Assembly: GCF_901687125.1 (NCBI RefSeq)
Contig: NZ_CABFJY010000050.1
Location: 24,140 to 88,139, forward strand
Source: Actinobacillus vicugnae
GTDB lineage: Bacteria; Pseudomonadota; Gammaproteobacteria; Enterobacterales; Pasteurellaceae
Reading direction: 5' to 3'
Length of the DNA: 64,000 nt
The translations under genes and the position numbers were made by a program. Each line of letters starts with the position of its first letter. Within the stretch, counting starts at the first letter, position 1. Of this stretch, positions 59,359-64,000 are shown piece after piece. A model generated the notes under the pieces. It ran no database searches. It was not told the origin of the DNA and saw nothing but the letters and a program-made list of their open reading frames with translations.

Positions 59359-59952
59359 TTAGTGGTGACCACCGCAACCACAACCACCGTGACCATGGTG
59401 GTGAGCGTGATCATGATCGTGTCCGTGACCGCCACAGCCACAACCGCCTTCTTCACCATGACCACCACAGCAACCGCCATGTTCATGGCCAGAATGAATA
59501 TGACCATGTGCAATTTCTTCTAAAGTTGCTTCACGAGTTGCAACCACTTCAACAGAGAATAATAATTCCTGACCTGCTAACATATGGTTACCATCAACCA
59601 CAACCTCATCACCATCAACTTCAGTGATTACCACAGGTAATGGGCCTAAATCAGTATCTGCGATAAAACGCATACCCACTTCTAATTCATCCACTCCCAT
59701 AAATACATCTTTTGGTACACGTTGAACCATGTTTTCGTTATATTCGCCATAACCTTCTTCTGGTTTAACACGTACTTCAAACACATCACCCACCGCTTTG
59801 CCTTCAAGCGCTTTTTCTAAACCTTCAACCAGATTATTATGACCGTGTAAATATTCTAATGGTTGGTTTACTGGCGCTTCATCAACTAATACGCCATCTT
59901 GAGTGCGAACTTGATAAGCAATGCTTGGAACAACATTTTTTGCGATTTTCAT
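59359..59952 (-). CDS. slyD: FKBP-type peptidyl-prolyl isomerase SlyD
   Basis: Cytosolic prolyl isomerase, chaperone and nickel-binding protein. The 197 residues have an N-terminal FKBP domain (PLEYLHGHNNLVEGLEKALE, then VKPEEGYGEYNENMVQRVPK), the insert-in-flap chaperone domain (about 70-125) and a long tail from about 150 that is extremely rich in His, Gly and Cys. That tail is a strong metal sink suited to delivering Ni2+ to hydrogenase or urease. Length matches E. coli SlyD (196). Confidence 0.96.
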   Translation of the reverse strand: MKIAKNVVPSIAYQVRTQDGVLVDEAPVNQPLEYLHGHNNLVEGLEKALEGKAVGDVFEVRVKPEEGYGEYNENMVQRVPKDVFMGVDELEVGMRFIADTDLGPLPVVITEVDGDEVVVDGNHMLAGQELLFSVEVVATREATLEEIAHGHIHSGHEHGGCCGGHGEEGGCGCGGHGHDHDHAHHHGHGGCGCGGHH

Positions 59953-60033
59953 TAAAGATTCCTTTTATATTTAGCTAAGAATACAAGCCATTGTAGCGGT
60001 TTATCGTAGATTTGCAAAGAATAGAAATAAGAT

Positions 60034-60058
60034 GACCGCTTAGTAAAAACAAGCGGTC
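60034..60058. terminator. Uptake-signal hairpin between the small lipoprotein and slyD
   Basis: gaccgctt (60034-60041) pairs perfectly with aagcggtc (60051-60058), loop of 9, with a T-rich tail on the plus-strand side and A/T sequence on the other. Confidence 0.65.
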
Positions 60059-60082
60059 TTATTTTGCGCAAAATTTACAAGT

Positions 60083-60223
60083 TTAGTCGGTAATATCTGG
60101 CGTAACAGCATCCACAACATCAACCGCCGCACCAACGACGCCCCCCACAACCGAAGTAACTAAACAACCGCTTAATCCACTACAACAAGCTACAATGACA
60201 AAAATTTTAAATAATGATTTCAT
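60083..60223 (-). CDS. Small lipoprotein (46 aa)
   Basis: A tiny secreted protein: MKSLFKIFVIVACCSGLSGC is a full lipoprotein signal (lipobox LSGC, lipidated Cys20), leaving only about 27 residues with a Gly/Ala/Val zipper (VVGGVVGAAVDVVDAV) and an acidic end. The ATG at 60223 is chosen for the signal; the open frame starts further upstream. Similar tiny lipoproteins occur in Pasteurellaceae and are of unknown function. Confidence 0.65.
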   Translation of the reverse strand: MKSLFKIFVIVACCSGLSGCLVTSVVGGVVGAAVDVVDAVTPDITD

Positions 60224-60248
60224 ATTTGACCTATACAATTTATACGAA

Positions 60249-60279
60249 AAATGCAGCCCGTTAATATAGGACTGCATTT
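60249..60279 (-). terminator. Terminator of aqpZ
   Basis: aaatgcag (60249-60256) pairs with ctgcattt (60272-60279), extended by cc/gg with a one-base bulge, just past the aqpZ stop. Confidence 0.7.
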
Positions 60280-60301
60280 ATAAATCATAAGCGACTAAAG
60301 T

Positions 60302-60988
60302 TTATTTTTCTTCAGCAATAAAACGGTAAACAAGCGCACCAATAATTGCACCTAAGATTGGCGCAACCCAGAACAACCATAATTGTTCAATCGCCCAAGA
60401 ACCTTGGAATAACGCAACACCTGTTGAACGAGCAGGGTTCACAGAAGTGTTTGTTACTGGAATTGAGATTAAATGGATCAACGTTAAACCTAAACCAATT
60501 GCAATTGGTGCAAAACCCGCTGGTGCACGTTTATCTGTTGCGCCCATAATAATGATTAAGAAGAATGCTGTTAATACCACTTCAATCACTAATGCCGCTG
60601 CTAATGAATAGCCGTGTGGAGAGTGTTCTGCAAAACCATTGCTTGCAAAACCAGCTGTCACATCAAAACCTGCTGCGCCAGAAGCTACTGTGTATAACAC
60701 GGCAGCCGCTGCAATTGCACCCGCAACTTGCGAAATGATATAAGGCACTAAATCTTTTGCATTAAAACGCCCCCCCACAAGTAAACCAATAGATACTGCT
60801 GGGTTAAAATGGCCACCAGAAATATGACCTACTGCATAAGCCATTGTTAAGACTGTTAAACCAAATGCAAGTGAAACACCTGCATAACCAATACCTAATT
60901 CAGGGATACCTGCCGCTAGCACTGCACTACCACAGCCACCAAATACTAACCAAAATGTACCGAAAAATTCAGCAAAATATTTTTTCAT
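60302..60988 (-). CDS. aqpZ: Aquaporin Z
   Basis: Water channel of the inner membrane. The 228 residues have six hydrophobic segments and both pore motifs: HFNPAVSIG (about residue 60) and SVNPARSTG (about 184), whose Arg closes the water-selective filter. The start [26 protein letters not shown] is that of AqpZ rather than a glycerol facilitator. Length equals E. coli AqpZ (231). A 20-base palindrome (61043-61062) lies about 55 bases upstream. Confidence 0.96.
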   Translation of the reverse strand: MKKYFAEFFGTFWLVFGGCGSAVLAAGIPELGIGYAGVSLAFGLTVLTMAYAVGHISGGHFNPAVSIGLLVGGRFNAKDLVPYIISQVAGAIAAAAVLYTVASGAAGFDVTAGFASNGFAEHSPHGYSLAAALVIEVVLTAFFLIIIMGATDKRAPAGFAPIAIGLGLTLIHLISIPVTNTSVNPARSTGVALFQGSWAIEQLWLFWVAPILGAIIGALVYRFIAEEK

Positions 60989-61042
60989 TATGTTTCCTTA
61001 ATAAAATAAAACGACACGAAATGTGCCACTGCTTTCCAAATA

Positions 61043-61062
61043 CGAACAATATACATTGTTCG
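61043..61062. promoter_or_regulatory. 20-base palindrome upstream of aqpZ
   Basis: cgaacaat (61043-61050) and attgttcg (61055-61062) around atac form an 8-bp perfect stem in the gap between aqpZ and the SIMPL gene. It could be an operator for a dimeric regulator of aqpZ or an extra hairpin. Confidence 0.4.
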
Positions 61063-61068
61063 CCGTTC

Positions 61069-61099
61069 AAAATGCCTAACACAAAGTATTAGGCATTTT
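61069..61099 (-). terminator. Terminator of the SIMPL gene
   Basis: A perfect 11-bp stem aaaatgcctaa (61069-61079) with ttaggcatttt (61089-61099), loop of 9, just past the stop of the SIMPL-domain gene. Confidence 0.8.
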
Positions 61100-61120
61100 C
61101 TTAGAAAAAGATCTATGTTG

Positions 61121-61828
61121 TTACTCGAAAGTCACTGTACCTGAGGCTCTCGCTGAAATCACTTCACTTCCTGCTTCTAACGGTAATCCGCTCTCTTGCT
61201 CTGAATAACTACTTTTTGCCATCGCCATCATCGGCATTTGGCGCATTCCCTCACCATTTGGTGTTTCTAATTGCACTTGGCTTAAAGTATAACTTTTTGC
61301 ATTTAAGCCCTTTTGCACCACTTCTGCTTTGTGTTGAAATTGCTTGATAATATCTAGCGTCATTTCGTCTTCTAAAGCCGCCATTTTTTCTGGTGAAACA
61401 CTAAATGTAACATAGCTAATCGCCGCCTCATCACCTAGGTTATCCAGCACTTTTGCCATCGCTGCAAAATCTTTGGTTTCAAATAACACTCGGCCTTCAA
61501 CCACCCAGCTTTCAACTTTATTTTTCTGATTAGAATCTGGGTAACTACTCACACCTTCGGTTTGAATTTTAATGCCAGTATAAGATTTGGCATCTGTAAT
61601 CACTTTATTCAGATTAGCAGAAACCGTTGCTTTTAAATCTGATAATGATTTACCTGTTTTGCGACTATAAATCACTGTGCGCATTAAATCTTTTTCAACC
61701 ATTCTATTGACCTCGGTGGAAAAAGAAAACTGAATTGGCTTATTCATTGTTGCGGGTGTTTGTTCTGCATGAGCTGTCATTGAACTGAAAGCCAGCGGTA
61801 AAATTGCGAGAATTTTTGGTAATTTCAT
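61121..61828 (-). CDS. SIMPL domain (DUF541) periplasmic protein
   Basis: A 235-residue secreted protein with a signal peptide (to about Ala21, MTAHAEQ). The rest is a DUF541/SIMPL domain with the family features at the C-terminus (EVISARASGTVTFE). It resembles E. coli YggE, which has been linked to oxidative stress tolerance, and the BP26 outer-membrane antigen of Brucella. It precedes aqpZ on the same strand but has its own terminator. Molecular role unknown. Confidence 0.82.
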   Translation of the reverse strand: MKLPKILAILPLAFSSMTAHAEQTPATMNKPIQFSFSTEVNRMVEKDLMRTVIYSRKTGKSLSDLKATVSANLNKVITDAKSYTGIKIQTEGVSSYPDSNQKNKVESWVVEGRVLFETKDFAAMAKVLDNLGDEAAISYVTFSVSPEKMAALEDEMTLDIIKQFQHKAEVVQKGLNAKSYTLSQVQLETPNGEGMRQMPMMAMAKSSYSEQESGLPLEAGSEVISARASGTVTFE

Positions 61829-61870
61829 ACAGTCTCCTAAATTTTATGAGCAAACTTAAAAAGTGTTAGC

Positions 61871-62629
61871 TTAGAAAGATGTTTTGCTATTTAGTTCATT
61901 TTCAATCTCAATCACCAGTGCTTTATTCGGATTTTGAGCACAAATTTGCCAACGAACATTATAGCCTGCCAAGCTCATACCATAAATTCGCTCAGTGGAT
62001 TTCCCCTGCTGATAAGCAGGACGAGGGTCTTGTTCAATCACATTTCGAATAAAATGAATAGGCTTCTCAATCCCAAACCTTGCAAAATTTGCACAAAATT
62101 CAACCGCTTGTAACGCCTCTGTTGAAAACTCAACTTCTAGTTTTACTAGAGGTTTAGCTTGCGCAAAGCCAGAGCAAGCATCAGGTTCACTATCTGCATA
62201 GGCAATGTAAGGCTTAATGTCTAAAATTGGTGTGCCATTGACTAAATCTACACCACCTAACTTGAGTAGCACCTCGCCATTACTGATTTCAACCTTTTCT
62301 AATTGCACCTTAGATAAGCCAATCGGATTTGGACGATGCGTTGCACGGCTAGCAAAAACACCGATGCGTTCATTTCCTCCTAAACGAGGCGGTCGAACTG
62401 TTGCATGCCATGCTCGCTCAGGAATTTGATGAAACTGAAAAATCAACCATAAATGGCTAAATTGCTCCAGTCCTCGTACTGCATCAGGTGAGTTGTAAGG
62501 CGGAAGCAACTTTAATATGCCTTTTCCTTCTTGCACTAAATTCGGCTGGCGAGGCACCGAGAATTTTTCATCATAAGGACTATAAATCACACCGATTGGA
62601 TTTATGCTTAAAGGTTGTAAAATCGTCAT
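61871..62629 (-). CDS. trmO: tRNA (N6-threonylcarbamoyladenosine37-N6)-methyltransferase TrmO
   Basis: SAM-dependent enzyme (formerly TsaA/YaeB) that methylates t6A37 in tRNA-Thr. The 252 residues begin with the TrmO fold: [56 protein letters not shown], and [21 protein letters not shown]. The C-terminal extension matches gammaproteobacterial TrmO. It starts divergently from menA. Confidence 0.93.
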   Translation of the reverse strand: MTILQPLSINPIGVIYSPYDEKFSVPRQPNLVQEGKGILKLLPPYNSPDAVRGLEQFSHLWLIFQFHQIPERAWHATVRPPRLGGNERIGVFASRATHRPNPIGLSKVQLEKVEISNGEVLLKLGGVDLVNGTPILDIKPYIAYADSEPDACSGFAQAKPLVKLEVEFSTEALQAVEFCANFARFGIEKPIHFIRNVIEQDPRPAYQQGKSTERIYGMSLAGYNVRWQICAQNPNKALVIEIENELNSKTSF

Positions 62630-62723
62630 AAAAATGTACTTTTTCTGTTAAAAATCAAAACCTATCCAGCTATTTTATATTAATATAAGTCGTTTAGTTT
62701 TCATTATTTTATTTCAGTTTATT

Positions 62724-63632
62724 ATGAATCAGCATTCAACATTTTCTATTTGGTTTAGCACCGCGCGCCCTAAGACGTTACCTTTGGCGCTTGCTTCTAT
62801 TATTGTGGGTTCTGCTCTCGCCTATTGGGCAGGGCATTTTGATCTTATTACCACATTGCTCGCCTTTATCACGACCATTTTACTGCAAGTACTTTCTAAC
62901 TTTGCTAATGATTATGGTGATCATGTGAAAGGCTCTGACACTAAAGAAAGAATTGGCCCCTTACGAGCAATTCAACACGGCGCCATTACTGGCTCACAAC
63001 TAAGAAATGCAGTGATTCTGCTTGGTATTTTATCATTTATAGCAGGAGTTGGGCTGACTGTTTATGCCTATCAGTCAATCCAAGATTTAATTGTGTTTAT
63101 TAGCTTAGGTATTATTTCTATCGTTGCAGCAATCACTTACACCGTCGGGAAAAAAGCCTATGGCTATTTAGGATTAGGCGATTTATTTGTACTGATTTTC
63201 TTTGGGTTTATTGCGGTTATTGGCACATTTTATCTACAGGTACACAGCCTCTCTACCATTATTTTTATTCCTGCTTTTGGCTGTGGATTACTTTCTGTTG
63301 CTGTATTAAATATCAATAATTTACGGGATATCAATCAAGATAAACAAGCAGGCAAAAATACTCTAATCGTACGTATTGGTAGCCAAAATGGACGGATTTA
63401 CCACCTAGCTTTATTAATATTAGCGGTCGTTTCCTACTTAATTTTTGCAATCAACGAATTTCAACATTGGTATAGCTACCTTTTCTTACTTGCTGTTCCA
63501 TTACTCGCTAAACACGGATTATTTGTATATCACCACCAAGATCCGATTGAGTTACGCCCAATTTTAGGACAAATGGCAGGCTTAGCTTTAATCACTAACT
63601 TATTGTTTAGCTTAGGTATTTTCTTAGGTTAA
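62724..63632 (+). CDS. menA: 1,4-dihydroxy-2-naphthoate octaprenyltransferase
   Basis: Inner-membrane prenyltransferase making demethylmenaquinone. The 302 residues have about nine hydrophobic segments and the two Asp-rich Mg-binding motifs: NFANDYGDHVKGSDTKER (about residue 60) and NNLRDINQDKQAGKNTL (about 195). Length equals E. coli MenA (308). No other men genes are adjacent. It is convergent with tuf. Confidence 0.95.
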   Translation: MNQHSTFSIWFSTARPKTLPLALASIIVGSALAYWAGHFDLITTLLAFITTILLQVLSNFANDYGDHVKGSDTKERIGPLRAIQHGAITGSQLRNAVILLGILSFIAGVGLTVYAYQSIQDLIVFISLGIISIVAAITYTVGKKAYGYLGLGDLFVLIFFGFIAVIGTFYLQVHSLSTIIFIPAFGCGLLSVAVLNINNLRDINQDKQAGKNTLIVRIGSQNGRIYHLALLILAVVSYLIFAINEFQHWYSYLFLLAVPLLAKHGLFVYHHQDPIELRPILGQMAGLALITNLLFSLGIFLG

Positions 63633-63679
63633 TGGTAAATTTTCGGCAAAAATAGACCGCTTAGCCCCTTCCAAAACTC

Positions 63680-63719
63680 AAAAACGAGGCATTGAATATC
63701 ACTTCAGACCTCGTTTTTT
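63680..63719 (+). terminator. Terminator of menA
   Basis: aaaaacgagg (63680-63689) pairs with cctcgttttt (63709-63718) around a 19-base loop that contains an inner tgaa/ttca pair, followed by a T-run. Confidence 0.8.
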
Positions 63720-63818
63720 CATTTCAAACGTATCCTCTCTCTATTTATCTTATTAAGTGTTAACAAAATATTTAAAACTAAAGCATTGCTATACCTAAAA
63801 CCTATTACTAACAAAAAA

Positions 63819-63840
63819 GGCGTGTCTTTCGACACGCCTC
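63819..63840 (-). terminator. Terminator of tuf
   Basis: aggcgtgtc (63819-63827) pairs perfectly with gacacgcct (63832-63840), loop of 4, followed on the minus strand by CTTTTTTG. It lies 40 bases past the tuf stop. Confidence 0.88.
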
Positions 63841-63879
63841 TCTTTAGCTTTTTGCTATCAAATATTAAGTTAGACTCAA

Positions 63880-64000
63880 TTATTTGATGATTTTCGCTAC
63901 AACACCCGCACCTACTGTACGACCACCTTCACGAATCGCAAAACGTAAACCTTCGTCCATTGCGATTGGGTGAATTAGGCTTACTGTCATTTTGATGTTG
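63880..64000 (-). CDS. tuf: Elongation factor Tu, 3' end (partial)
   Basis: The last 39 codons and stop of EF-Tu, the GTPase that brings aminoacyl-tRNA to the ribosome. The visible residues include [36 protein letters not shown], the end of EF-Tu domain 3, which is nearly invariant. The gene continues beyond the window end. Whether this is tufA or tufB cannot be told from this fragment. Confidence 0.97.
   Translation of the reverse strand, partial: NIKMTVSLIHPIAMDEGLRFAIREGGRTVGAGVVAKIIK

Noticed and set aside
59241..59513. Minus-strand ORF of 90 codons overlapping the 3' end of slyD
   Set aside because: Alternate frame of the His/Gly-rich slyD tail; no independent start signal.

Overview
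The window is 64 kb of a Pasteurellaceae chromosome. It is AT-rich, with dense same-strand operons, and is littered with the uptake signal core aagcggtc, often in inverted pairs. That core is the Apl-type signal of Actinobacillus, Mannheimia and [Haemophilus] ducreyi rather than the H. influenzae type. An O-polysaccharide cluster lying between erpA and rpsU matches, from memory, the place of this locus in Actinobacillus pleuropneumoniae. Genus Actinobacillus is therefore the best guess; the species is not determined. No rRNA, tRNA, CRISPR array, prophage or intact insertion sequence was seen.

Layout. 0-4.6 kb: mannose PTS operon manXYZ, yobD and manA (minus strand) behind a probable CRP site. 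4.7-9.1 kb: an NSS amino-acid transporter with a 30-residue partner, then corB and ypjD. 9.3-14.2 kb: yceD-rpmF-plsX-fabH, trmB, yggL, yggT-yggU (plus strand). 14.6-20.8 kb: tri-haem cytochrome c peroxidase, yjdM, and the rpsU-dnaG-rpoD macromolecular synthesis operon. 20.9-32.9 kb: surface polysaccharide cluster. 33.1 kb: erpA. 33.8-39.4 kb: valS and holC, separated by an accessory insertion with a decayed zeta-toxin module, 97-bp direct repeats, a MITE-like element, an orphan membrane protein and elaA. 39.7-46 kb: a DIP1984-like gene, a BON/LysM protein, tig, a rhodanese protein-secB-gpsA-cysE and a repetitive lipoprotein. 46.2-49.3 kb: rne. 49.7-54.1 kb: an RsiV-like lipoprotein, an ICMT-like protein, ubiD and znuA. 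54.1-64 kb: serA, rpiA, glmM, ilvA, slyD, a small lipoprotein, aqpZ, a SIMPL protein, trmO, menA and the 3' end of tuf.

The polysaccharide cluster reads as an ABC-transporter (Wzm/Wzt) O-antigen or related glycan. WbaP would start the chain with a hexose-1-phosphate on undecaprenyl phosphate. Glf supplies UDP-galactofuranose. Three glycosyltransferases and a large glycosyltransferase/glycerophosphotransferase fusion would extend and decorate the chain, and Wzm/Wzt would export it. RmlA and RmlB make dTDP-4-keto-6-deoxyglucose, but rmlC and rmlD are absent here.

Most of the window is conserved housekeeping DNA. The parts that reward a second look are: the valS-holC insertion (frameshifted zeta toxin overlapped by an antitoxin-like ORF, between direct repeats, beside a 167-bp MITE-like element); the polysaccharide cluster; long G tracts inside erpA and rpiA; an apparently leaderless yceD promoter; and inverted uptake signals that double as terminators. 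I did not find a clearly new defence or mobile system.
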